From Cytospora piceicola (taxonomy: Eukaryota > Ascomycota > Sordariomycetes > Diaporthales > Cytosporaceae), in NCBI GenBank assembly GCA_023375675.1, contig JALQBC010000029.1:62001-126000 (forward strand): DNA of 64,000 nt, read 5' to 3'. The notes beneath the pieces were generated by a model. The model saw nothing but the letters and a program-made list of their open reading frames with translations. It had not been told where the DNA came from and did not search any database. Position numbers and translations under genes: made by a program. Each line of letters begins with the position of its first letter. Within the stretch, counting starts at the first letter, position 1. Of this stretch, positions 31,592 through 42,365 are shown in pieces.

Positions 31592-33900
31592 TGTTTTTTT
31601 GTTTTTGTTTGTGTTTGTTTTTTTGCTTTGATTATTCTCCCTCCAGGACGCAAGGTCTACCAAAAGCTACGGAAAACGAACGTGTTCGCGCGAGGCTGAT
31701 ATAATAAATAAATGTCTTTTGGGGGGGGGGGCACAAGCTTCAGTGCCCGTGTTCCCCCTCGGGGGCCTGGTCTCCTTTTATTTAAAAGAGGCGATGCTGA
31801 GAGTAGGGATCAGAGAGAATTGACCGCCAAGTCCAAGTCCGTCAGGTCCGTTCGATTCTCAGGCAATATGTGGATATGTGGGGACGGTCGTCCAGATCCA
31901 CAGTTGGATACGATGTACGGAGTACGGTACGGTACGGTACGAGCCAGCTCGCAGCTCGTGAGAGCCAGATAACCAACCAGTCAAGGGCTGCAATAATGTC
32001 CGAGTGACAGCTCCGCAACGGTTGTGACAGTCACAATTGGTGCAAGTTGCCGATATCCCAAAAGAAGCTTGACCGTCTCGACAGCGTCCCTGGTGAATGA
32101 CACAAAGTGCGCACGAGATGGCGTACTATGTACCTGCACAACTAGAACAGTTGAGAAAGGTAGAATCTCGGTTGTGAAGACTCCCGGCTGACAGGGGGAA
32201 AAGGGGACGAATGCTGATAAATGCTGCATCCGGAAGAATGGCGAAGGAATCTCGTTGATGTGTGGCTTGGACCGCAGCCCTGGAGCCCTGGAGCCCTGTG
32301 TGGAGGGGCGAGCAGGGCGAGAATGAAGTGGAGGGTCACTGCACAAAACAACAACTCCACACACAGCTTTGTTATTATGCCCGTGCCGAGGTGTGCCGTT
32401 GGGTTGCGAATCAGGGAAGGATTTGCGGAGGGGTGGGGGCCTGTCAGTCAGTCAGTCAGTCTGTCTGTCAGTCTGTCTGTCAGTCTGTCTGTCAATCCGT
32501 ACCACAGCACTGTCAGTATCACGCGAGCAAACTTGTCAATGATGATGGTATATCAACGACGGGGTTCGTAGCTTGAAAGGGAATTGGGGGAGGCAGGGAG
32601 GCAGGGTGGGCAATTGAGACGCAGATGGTACAATAGGTAGCTTAGCAAGTAGCGGCCAACGGGCATCAAATATCAATTGATGTGATTCTGTTTTTTTCTT
32701 CTCCATTCTTCCCCAGTTGTTGGAGGTCGGTCCGTTCCCTTGACCAGCCCTGGATGACCCGGTCAGGCCTGCCTGGTCATGGCAACGGCGACCAGGGGTT
32801 TGATTTTTGACTCTGGCCTTGGTCTTGTCCTTGGTCTTGTCCTTGGTCTTGTCCTTGGTCCTGGTCTTTAATCTTGGTCTTTGGTTTTGGTCTTGGTCTT
32901 GGTCTTCTTTGGTGGTTGGGCTGGCAGAAGCAATCCCCAAACCTGGCGTGATGACGGAAGTTCAGCTCTCCTGAGAGTTGCATTGGAGGATGTACATATT
33001 GGATTGTATTGGATTGGTGTTGTATTGTATGAAATCCTTTCCCCGCGTTTCGCCGCTGTCGCGTGCTCCAACCTTTACTTGGTTCTTGCTCTGCTGCTTG
33101 CTTGGGTCTGCTTAGGTCTGCTTGGTCTGCTTGGGTCTGCTTGGGTCTCTTCAATGTTGACTATTGGACACCCTAAACTCAGGTGAGACTTGCATCATTG
33201 ATGCCATGGCTTGCTTGCATGTTCCAGCCTCAATCTTTCCAGCCCAGATGCATGGTTGATGCAGGACGACAATACTATTACGAAGTAGAAACTGGACGAG
33301 GTTTGCGAGCCTGCCAGCCTGCCAGCCAGGCCAGCCAAGCAGATGGATGATGCAGTATGCGGGTTGGGGGGGCTGCAGTTGCCGCCAGGGTTTCGATGGA
33401 ACCTTAAGATGTACTTAATTGGGTTGCATACTGCATGCATGGTCACCCGTAGTGTGTGTGTTTTTTTTTTTTTTTATCTGGCCAGCGGTGAGCGAAACCC
33501 CCCAGGGATGTTTCAGGCCCCAACAGAACAAGACGAGACACAAAGAAGTTAAAACCCAGATAACAAAACAAAGAAGGGGGGGCGGGGTGGGAAGGGAAGG
33601 GGGACGGGGACGGGGAAAATCCAACTGCCATTGCAGGCATTATAGATGCAACGCCAGGGAATAATTTAGAGATTGGTGGTGATAGATATTGTGGAGCAAC
33701 ATCATGCGATCAGTACGTACATACTGTGGTAGTACGGTACATTCTGTTCTGTTTTGGAGATAAAACCAGCGGAAGACGCCCGCAAAAGTCAAAACCTTGG
33801 AAGTGTTCGGGGACTGCAAAGGTTCCGAAACGGTACTAATTCTGCTAATCAATCGTCTCCGGCTTATTAGCGGCGGCTACTTACTTACTTAAGTAACTGC
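31592..33900. repeat. Intergenic low-complexity region, part 1
   Basis: No gene seen. Arrays present are a G(10) run near 31722, CGGTA repeats near 31925, GTCT/CAGT tetranucleotides at about 32441-32497, a 12-bp TTGGTCTTGTCC array at about 32814-32905, GGTCTGCTTG repeats at about 33083-33150 and a T run near 33460. The frames across these arrays (for example Lys/Thr/Asp repeats on the minus strand) follow from the repeats, not from codon selection. Confidence 0.6.
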
Positions 33901-36064
33901 TGCTGTAAATTGGTCCGGGGTACAGCCACAGCTCCCAGCGCTTCGGGACCGTTATCGGGCATTGATCCCAGGATCAAGAGATTTTTACAGAATGTATGTA
34001 TGTAGCTACCACTGCTACCTAGGCATGTACTGCCGGATTATCCTACCGAGATATACATAGCGCGCACAGATGCGTCAACAATACCATTGTCTGCGGTCTC
34101 CCGAACTTAAAGCGACATGAAGAACCTCCAATGATACCTAGGTATCTTCACTGTTCTATCTTTGGCAAACAGTGACAGACCATCGCATCAACCATTGATT
34201 GATCCATCCATGGGGATACACAATTGCGACGAACATTTGAACCCTCGGACCCCCATGTACTCCCTGTCCTCTCCTACATACCTACCTACATACTCACCTA
34301 CACTACCTAAGTACTGTGTAGCCACTCACACCCACCCTATCGGGGAAATACTCCGTACGATCGTCGTTGATGTACCTTGCAGCCGTATCTCGTATGCACA
34401 CATGTTCATCCGCTTTCCCGTCTTTCCACCTGTTTTTCCCAGGCAGGGCAGGCAGGGCTGGCAGGCCAGGCTGGCTTGCATCTGCCACATCAGATGATCA
34501 CAGCCCTGAAGGGCAGAAGGACCCACGGCACCGGATCAGGATCTGCGCTGGGTCGGCGATCAAGAAAGGGTCCCAAGGTTCTCCTGAAGGGGTTCGCCGG
34601 AGATGTCGCTGGGAGATGATCTCTGATTTGGTTCCGAGTCCGACGAGGAGAGCTGTACTGTACTGTCTTGACTGTGATGTCCATAGCATGTCTGTATGTG
34701 TACGTCACTGGCGCTCGTTGGACTCTGGATGGGTTTTTCTTCTTCTCATTGTTTTATCCACGAGTTCAAATATTGAAGATCCCAATATTATAATGTGCAG
34801 AATGTTGGCTGGCTACCCAGTAGGTACCCTAGAGTAGATGGAAGCACATTGCTGTCGTGGTTGCCGAATTCCAATGTACATAGCCCCAACAATAATCCAA
34901 AATGTCTTCTAGAAAAATCATGATGCGCAATCGGACCTTTTAAAGTGGCTGCATTTCTTGATCAATTAATCCTGCATCTACAGTACCTAGGTACACTACA
35001 ACATCCATACTGTACCTAGGTAGGTACGTACCATAGTACCTAATATGCGGGGTCTGATGCTGCATGTGCCCTTCCATTGCTACCTGCACCGACATGGAAT
35101 CGATAGTCCGGTTCATCACAGTAAAGAAATCCCCCCCGAGGGCTGAGAAAAGAAAAGGCCCTGGAGTCTCTTCCTTCCGGTCAAGCGGTCCGGGATTGTC
35201 CCTAGCCGATATTCTCCCGGCTCGTGTCATTAGCCAGGAAACGGGAAGAGACCACCAGAGCCTCGTCGTCCACGTTGACGTGCGTGTTAGCGGTTGGTCG
35301 TTGGCTGCAAGGCAAAACGACATCTCGACGTGTATTGATTCTATTCGCAAGGGGGGGCCCATTCTGACCGTCGCACCAACTACCACGGCCGGTCAGCCCA
35401 CCGGGCACTAGATTTCGCCTCCTCCGGCAACCATGACAAAATGGAGCGGTCAATAGGCATATCGTGATTCGTGAGACCGGACTCTGAAATCGCAGCACTC
35501 GCAGCGGCCGAGAAACCATTGCGTTCACAATGTGGTCTGGGCTTCCTTGTACACATGTGCACTCGCCTTGATCTGCAAAATCGATGGGAGTCTCCTGCAC
35601 CTCACAATGCCTACATATTCAAAATACACTGCCCTCGATAACTCCGGGGACCAAGGTCAACAGTAGACGGACGTGCGACGGTTACCCCGACACACAGGTC
35701 AATTTCTAGGGGGGAGGGGCACCTGGAGTGTTGATTTCTAGAATTGATGTTAATGTTGTCGGCGCACAAACCCCATCGTAGGAGAGCTGTACCCGGTGGG
35801 ATGAGGCACGGAGATGTGAAGGAGGAGGATCCTTCTCCTGATATCGACCTGGTCACGTATCGTACCATGGCCCGCTCGACAGTCTTCCTACACACCTTAC
35901 TGCAACTAGCTACGCGTACTGCATTGCCGGATTCCCGAAAACGCATTTTTATTTGCGGTCAAAAGCAACCAAGAGGAAAAGAAAACGAGGAGCCATCCAT
36001 TGCCTGCACTGTCCGGATCTGGACGACCAAAAGAAGAAAAAAGAAACAAAAAAGTAATTCATTC
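33901..36064. other. Intergenic low-complexity region, part 2
   Basis: No gene was supported. Features include TACC-type microsatellites (34260-34315), a GGCAGG/GGCTGG run (34440-34475) and palindromic words around CCTAGG (34985-35035). Short frames lack domains or splice-compatible partners. Confidence 0.5.
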
Positions 36065-36162
36065 CTCGGATACGGGGAATCGAACCCCGAGCTGGTGAGC
36101 GCTCAAGAGCTCGTAAGAGCTCAGATGAGAGTCACCGATGTTAACCATTACACCATATCCGA
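36065..36162 (-). tRNA. tRNA-Glu(CTC) with a 26-nt intron
   Basis: On the minus strand the acceptor stem TCGGATA pairs perfectly with TATCCGA, followed by discriminator G. Anticodon stem GGTGA pairs with TCACC; loop CTCTCA plus C places anticodon CTC at 36129-36127. T arm CGGGG-TTCGATT-CCCCG is perfect, and the B box GGTTCGATTCC is consensus. A 26-nt self-complementary intron (containing GAGCTCTTACGAGCTC) interrupts the loop one base after the anticodon, the canonical nuclear tRNA intron position. Mature length is 72 nt. A T-run lies a short distance away. It sits alone between two protein genes. Confidence 0.95.
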
Positions 36163-36339
36163 ATGGTGTGAGGAACACTGAATTATGATTTCTGGGTTTG
36201 TAGTGGGTATTATGAATCATGGACAGAAGTCCAGAGAAAAGAATGGGGGGTTTTGGGGCCGCGGCTCGGTAACATTTTTTTTTCTTCACCTTGTCTGCCA
36301 TTGATCGTACAGATCCACTATATTATCAACCCTGAACAA

Positions 36340-38202
36340 TCAACCCTCCCTTTTGGACTTGGACCGCCGTAACGACCACCTCGACGTAGCAACCGCCTGC
36401 TTGCGCTCCATGTATGCTACATACGGCCAGTGCCTACCATCATCGCCACCGCCCCCCTCCCACCCCAGCCCCCTCTCTTCCTGCTGCTGCTGCTGCTGCT
36501 GCGGCGGCGGCGGCGGGACCGACGCCCGCGAGTACCGGCTGCTCGCGGCGGGCGACCCGCCCAGCTCAAGGACGGGCGACATGGAGATGGCCGGCGAGCA
36601 GCAGCACGCCTCGTCGCCGCCGCCGCCGAGCTCGTGGATCACCGGCTGGACCGTCTTGGTCGGCAGCGCCTTGCGCGCGAACATGGACGCCACCTGCTGG
36701 TCGAGCGGCGTGTACGGGGTGTACGGGGTGTACGGCGTCTCGGCCGCCGCCGCCGCCGCCGCCGCCGCCGACCCCGGCGAGGCAGGCCAGGCCGGGCTGG
36801 GCAGGCTCACCCGGCTGGAGTTCTGGCTGCTCAGGCCCGGCGGCGACGAGGGCGGGGGCGAGCCGGGCGAGCACGGCGACACCGGGGACACTGCCGAGCC
36901 GGGGTCGTAGCTCGGGTGCGGGAACGGGTAGGGGTGTGGGTACGGGTATGGTCGGGGCGGGTTCCCCGTGTACAGCCCTCGGAGGCCGATCAGCGGGGGC
37001 AGGGAGGACGTCGCGATCCTGGGGCGCTGGGCAGCATTGCTGTTGTGTCGTGAGAGCGGGAGCCTTGGAAGAGGAGGAGGAGGAGGAGGAGGTGTGATAA
37101 TGGTAGCAGCAGCAGTAGTATTGATATGTGTCGGGGGTGCCTTAGCGGTGGTCCGGGGTCCTATTTGTTTCTCTACGGCCGGGGACGGCTGTGGGTGAGT
37201 CCGAGGTCCAGGTCCCCTGAGGCTTACATCCGGAAACTCACAAGGTAGGTGGCAGTGAGTCTGTCCGGGGATCTCTGGCCGAGCTCGTGGGCGAGCCGTC
37301 AGTCCGTGCGATATCTCACAGTAGTGGCCCGACCGGATCGACTGCTCGTAGAAGGTCAGCGTGTCCGACCTGTCGTCGTGTTCCGAGATGGACGGCAGTG
37401 TCGCCGTCGTCGCCGTCGTCGCCGCCGCCGCTGTCGCCGCCGGCGGGGACGACGTGACCGCGACGTCCACCTCGCGGGCTTCCGGCCTCCCGTCTGCTGC
37501 CCGTACCGTGGCCGTGGCGCCGCCGCCGCCGGCGTCGCATCTCCTCAGGCCCCTCCTCGGCCCCTGCAGGATGGACTGGATCAGCCCGACGTTCTCGAAC
37601 TCGCCCCGCCGCTGCTGCCACCATGACTGCGTAGCCTCGTGCCGCCGCCGGTCCTCCTCGTTGAGGACCGCTGTGCCGTGGACCAGGAACCCCTCCAGCA
37701 TCGCCAGCGCGCACAGGACGGCGTTGTGCTGCGCCGTGAGGGCCAGTGTCCACGAGAAGAGCTCCTCGGGGGACAGGTTCTCGTCCGCCCCGAGGGTGGC
37801 AGACGGCACGGAAAGGCTCCTGCCCCTCTTCCTCAATGCCTTCAGCCGTATCGTGGTTCGGCATAGTGGCGGCTCAGGCGGCCATCTGTGCCTTTCTAGG
37901 AACGGCCCGAGCTCGTGGATGCTCCTGGTGGCGGCGGTGATTGCCTCGTTGATCCCGGTCAGCAGCGGCCGGGCGGTGGCTGTTTCCTCGAGAGACTGGA
38001 TATTGTCGTTGCGTAGAGCGATGAGATGCTGTGTGTCATTTCGTAGTATTAATATGAGGTTGAAACAGGCTTGAGCCTCGTCGGACGTAGAGGTCCTAGG
38101 GTCTGATCTGGTATCATGCTCGGAGGAGGCACGGTGAGTTGGCTGGTGGTGGTGGTAGTGGTCGGAAGGAAGGGGGAATGTGCCGGCCCTTCTCGTAAGC
38201 AT
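36340..38202 (-). CDS. Low-complexity Pro/Ala-rich fungal protein, unknown function
   Basis: Single exon, 620 residues from ATG 38202; the open frame extends upstream only to a TTG. The N-terminal 200 residues are ordered and helical (DEAQACFNLILILRND, SPEELFSWTLALTAQHNAVL, ATQSWWQQRRGEFENVGLI), a pattern also seen in fungal-specific N-terminal domains of unknown role that precede disordered tails. The rest is disordered: poly-Pro (about 360), a YPYPHPYPFPHP stretch, Ala(9), three TPY repeats, Gln(7), and a basic end (RWSLRRSKSKREG). No enzyme or DNA-binding motif was seen. GC content is very high and the trinucleotide runs make the minus and plus frames look equally long; the ordered N-terminus argues for the minus strand. 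A scaffold or signalling adaptor role would be a guess. Confidence 0.65.
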   Translation of the reverse strand: MLTRRAGTFPLPSDHYHHHQPTHRASSEHDTRSDPRTSTSDEAQACFNLILILRNDTQHLIALRNDNIQSLEETATARPLLTGINEAITAATRSIHELGPFLERHRWPPEPPLCRTTIRLKALRKRGRSLSVPSATLGADENLSPEELFSWTLALTAQHNAVLCALAMLEGFLVHGTAVLNEEDRRRHEATQSWWQQRRGEFENVGLIQSILQGPRRGLRRCDAGGGGATATVRAADGRPEAREVDVAVTSSPPAATAAAATTATTATLPSISEHDDRSDTLTFYEQSIRSGHYCEISHGLTARPRARPEIPGQTHCHLPCEFPDVSLRGPGPRTHPQPSPAVEKQIGPRTTAKAPPTHINTTAAATIITPPPPPPPLPRLPLSRHNSNAAQRPRIATSSLPPLIGLRGLYTGNPPRPYPYPHPYPFPHPSYDPGSAVSPVSPCSPGSPPPSSPPGLSSQNSSRVSLPSPAWPASPGSAAAAAAAAAETPYTPYTPYTPLDQQVASMFARKALPTKTVQPVIHELGGGGDEACCCSPAISMSPVLELGGSPAASSRYSRASVPPPPPQQQQQQQEERGLGWEGGGGDDGRHWPYVAYMERKQAVATSRWSLRRSKSKREG

Positions 38203-38944
38203 CTTCTTTTTTCTTCTTTCTTTTCGATGGGACCGTTCTATAACTCGACTTCTAAGCAAATTAGGGCCCCTTTCCGTCCATACTTATCAATTAGAAAAGA
38301 AAAGAAAATAGTTCTGACTTTTTCAGCTCTAGCCGTCACAACAGACGTGGGCCGACACAGATGGACAAGTAAGAGCGGGGGTGGATCGATACCTGTCAGA
38401 ATCGATCGAAAGGTAAGTAAGTAAGGTGCAGTACGGCGCGCCTAATATTACATGGGGGTTTTCTGTTCGACAGCTGGGTAGGACACACACCCCTCAGTGA
38501 TACTCAGTATCTGGAGCAAATCATTTCTCCATCTGTAAGCCGGTTGCATGTTGTCGCATGTGGGCTCGACCGCACGAGGCATTGGTGGGAGTGGCAGGCC
38601 AAATATTGAGGCCATGCATGCACTCTGGCACTTTGGCGATTGGTTGGGTGCACCGCTTTTTTATGCAGTAAACTAAGGAAGCCGCTGGACGCAAGGGAGG
38701 AGAAGCGCGCGCAGGATAATGCACTCAACGCACTATCCTGCGCTTCTGATCGTACTAGTAGATCATGAGTCTCCTCTGCGGGTCCTCAGGATTCATCCTA
38801 CAATGGAGAAGCCTGTATGGGAGAAAAGTCAAGATACGCTTCAGATTATACGTGAGGGATATCATTACATGGGTTCAATCCTCTCTTCGTCATTACGTTA
38901 CGGTTAATCCTCGACCCCAGCTTGGGTGGAATCACCGCTGACGG
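38203..38944. other. Intergenic, no gene seen
   Basis: About 740 bp between two minus-strand genes. It should hold the promoter of the Pro/Ala-rich gene and the terminator of the membrane-protein gene. No repeats or motifs of note. Confidence 0.4.
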
Positions 38945-40433
38945 TCACACACGATGCACCTCTGGAGGACATATGACCTCCGGTGCACACCAGACACCAT
39001 GACTATCACTCACCTTCTCCAAGCCGGGACATAACACTAGCTCCTCCGCATTACCTGTCTCAAATCTCCAAACCATTTCTGCCGGTTGTGAGAGAATCAT
39101 GTAGCCGAATCTCGCACACTCGAGAGCAACGTCTTGCAGATGGCTTTCTTGATCGTCTTTAGCCTTCTCGTCGACAAACGCACCCAGGAAACCGTTCATA
39201 GCCGCGACGATGTCCCTTGCTTGTGGTGCTAGAGAGGACTCATCAGGGACAATAGAGCCTCGCTCACTGCGACTAGGATTCAGCAGGAAGGCGGATATCT
39301 GGCGCCAGCGCGTGAGTGCTTGAGATATAGCTAGAGACATAGTTAGCTTCAGAACAATCCATGCGTTGTTTCGAGGGAGTCTGACCTTGTGGGCTACCCA
39401 GATGTTTCTCGCACGGCGGCATCTCCCTCACTAGGCTTGACACTGCAAGAGGCAGCATCGAGAGCCTGCTAGTCGACTTGGCTGCCAAGCTGTCGAATAT
39501 AACCCTTGAGATGACATGTTGCAAAGCAACATGTCTCGTCAGGGGGTTAGCCGCCATTTCCGCGAGCTTTGCCGTTCCAGAGGGCGTCTTTCCATCGACA
39601 ACCAGCCCCAACTCTGCCAAGGCTTGGCCCAGAGAGCCAATGCTCTGCTTGACGGGGAACAGATGATAGTTGTCCTCTACGTGTTGTTGAATTAGGTGGC
39701 CTAGGCTCTGCAACTCCCCAGCCAGCTCCCTGTCCGGTTTTGGGGCCAGCAGGAACTGGTCCAGGTCTGAGACGGTCGAAAGAGGTTCTACCGGCGAGGC
39801 CGTCAGAGCTCTAGAGTCGAAGCTCTTGCCTTCGGCGCGTGTGTCGACAAGTTCTGGTTCCGAGTGGGACTTGGTCCGCCGTTTGAGAAGGAGGAAGGCC
39901 ATAAGCATGCCGATGACCAACCCGGCGACAGCACAGCCGACAGCAATGCCAGCCACGGCGCCGGTGCTGAGCCCATTGCTTGTGGTAGCAACGGCCGCTG
40001 TCATTAAGGGTGATGAGGTGACACCTGCCGGCTTGGTCGAGGGCGTGAGGCTTAGGAGAACCTGTGATGAAGCGGCGGTGGTGGCAGGCTGGCTGAACGA
40101 CACTTGCGAGACTGCAGTATCTGATGAACTTGTTGATGGACTCGTCACGAGATCTGACTTGACCGCAGGGACCGTAGAGACTGCAAAATCCGCATGGCTG
40201 GAGGAAGGTGAAGTATGCGCAGTAAGTGGAGTAGAAGTCTGTATTGTTTGCTGAGTGGGACCAGCCATAGTAGTTGACGATGTTACTGCGGCGGTTTCAG
40301 GCGTAGTCTTTGAAGTGGTAGCGTCAGTGGGAGTGGCAGCAGCAGCGGCCGCCAGTATGGTCGAGGTCGCATCCGCCCCGGCCCCAGTTCGAGCCTCTGG
40401 TGTCGTCAACGGTGAGCCTGCTGCAGTAGCCAT
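38945..40433 (-). CDS. Ser/Thr-rich single-pass membrane protein with cytosolic tail
   Basis: Exons 40433-39386 and 39330-38945 are joined across a 55-nt intron (GTCAGA ... GCTAAC branch ... TCTAG), giving 477 residues. The first 155 residues are dominated by Ser, Thr, Ala and Pro, as in heavily O-glycosylated cell-surface stalks. One membrane segment (STGAVAGIAVGCAVAGLVIG onward, about 158-184) ends in KRRTK, a stop-transfer signal placing the helical C-terminal 290 residues in the cytosol. The layout resembles fungal wall-stress sensor or Mid2-like proteins, but no WSC domain is seen. There is no signal peptide after the chosen ATG. The frame is open upstream for about 48 codons and reads ERPVCRCLLINRAREYHCYC, a Cys-rich, protein-like stretch lacking ATG, so a further 5' exon may exist. 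Confidence 0.7.
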
Positions 40434-42365
40434 GTCTTCCCTCAAAGCATCGAAGACGTATGCCTCATGTCCGGGGAAAGGACAGTAACAATGATATTCT
40501 CTGGCACGGTTGATCAATAAGCAACGACACACAGGTCGCTCAGAAACGGGGGGGAAACAGGAGTTCAGTAGAAAGGACCCTTAGACAAGTCTCTACTGTA
40601 TGTAGTATGGCTGAATGGGTTGCAGCCAGGAAGGATTCACAGGAGAATTTGAACGGGTCTAGCGCTGGATGTAAGACGCAATGTCACTCCACGGGGTGGT
40701 GGATGTGACTTTCAGCTGCTGGCAACCTACTGTGTACTGTGTACAGTAGTTTCCCTTCCCCTGGACGTTTTCTGTCCATCAGTTAGGGTAGGGTAGGGTT
40801 GCTGGCGACATCGGGCGACTTCTCACTGATGAGACGAGGTAGTTTTGGACAAGCCGAAACAATTCAGATGACACGAGGCGAATACAACGTCCAAAGGAGC
40901 AAACCTTGTAGTACTCGGCAAAAGGAGACTGATACTGGGTTACAAAACCTCGCAAGGTTGTCACCCGGAGATTTGGGTTGTTGGGCCACGCAGGCAGTGG
41001 GATTGCACTAGAATTCGAAGAACGTAGTTAAAAGTGAGGCCCTGATGGGTGAGTTTAACCATGAGCAAAGAACGGGGGAAAACGACCAGGAAGTTGAAGC
41101 CGAGGCCTTCAGGGCTCCTTCCGGCAGTCTTCCCCTTCCAGCCAGCCAGACCAGCCAGACCAGCAGCTCAAGCCATGACCGATTAGGTATTAGGCCATGA
41201 AATGGGCAAGATTGACAACCTTGGAAGACTGACACCCACTGATCGCTGTAACGGCCCGCATTGGTGTTCCCCACACCCAATCACCGCCAATCCTTCCTGT
41301 CCGTCCACCAAATCTCACCTACAATTCGACCGGTGCACGCACGCACGCACTGCGGATTATTACAGAGTACTACTGTACTGTGGTAGCTGTGCATCTATGC
41401 TACCCATCAGTCTATGCATGTAACCAATCTCGAGGGGTAAACCAGCGGCTTTTTGATGAATTAATAGTCACATATGTCTGGTGAAGAGGGGGAAATATCC
41501 CGCTTCCTCGACACCACTTCAGACGTGAACGATCACACTGCCACATCGAGGGATCTGTTCCGGTGCTCCACAATCCATTCCACCACGACGGGCGCCAAAC
41601 GTTTTCCAACATGTCCAACATCCAGAAGTGATCAACCACATGTTCAGCTGCATGGATCCCCTCCCCCAATGCTGACTGTGCCACATACCGTGGAAACGGG
41701 GGGATTAAACGTCTGACGGGGGGCCCCTTTAACACGTCACTACATAAAAGTAGTCTACATACAACGGGTAGAAGTCATGTCAGACATATTCATGACACTC
41801 AGACTCAGCGGTGGCAGACTTGCTGTCCCCGTCCTCATCGCAAGTACGGATACTCCATCCAGCACAGACAGACACAGCCCTTTGGTTTGAGTTGAGCCGG
41901 GCCCCCGGATCCACCACTGTCGCTAAGTTGAGAGAAAGAAGAGGCTCTGCGCCAGCACCTGCATCTGCACCCGAACTTGTGACGCCGACTGCCTGCCCCG
42001 ATTAATCTTGAAGCCTGGCAGCTGAGCCCGGATCGAGCCCATTCAGCAGAGATTCATCTCGATAATTCATCATACCAACCGGTATTCAGCCCCGTATATA
42101 CGTGGTACCGGCTCTTCCGGCGTCTATCCCGCGCGCGCGCCTGGGGCGGTTCCCATGGCGAGTTATGTCGCACGCTTATATACCTATTCATCACCATCCT
42201 CTTTTCCGCCCCCTAGGCCCTCCTCTATCACTATATTGAAACATAGCCAATTGCTGATACTGCAATTGCATCATTTCACTCCTTTCGTTGATACCCCATT
42301 AGCATTGCAACAAGATACCCCCTGACTTACCCGCCCCCCTCTTTCTAATAACATAACCAACAAAC
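40434..42365. other. Divergent intergenic region, no confident gene
   Basis: About 1.9 kb between a minus-strand and a plus-strand gene. The part next to 40433 may carry an unannotated upstream exon of the membrane-protein gene. A GGGTAGGGTAGGGTT word lies near 40790, a CGCA tetranucleotide run near 41338 and a GC alternation near 42132. Confidence 0.45.

Noticed and set aside
32536..32940. Minus-strand Lys/Thr/Asp-repeat protein
   Set aside because: Encoded wholly by a 12-bp microsatellite; no codon bias or ordered flanks.
36414..37097. Long plus-strand Ala/Arg/Pro-rich frames opposite the Pro/Ala-rich gene
   Set aside because: They are produced by the GC-rich triplet runs of the minus-strand gene, have no ordered region, and only the minus frame has a structured N-terminus with an ATG.
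37192..37254. A short intron in the Pro/Ala-rich gene (GTGAGT ... CACAG)
   Set aside because: Its 53-nt length would shift the frame and destroy the downstream reading frame, so the unspliced single exon was kept.
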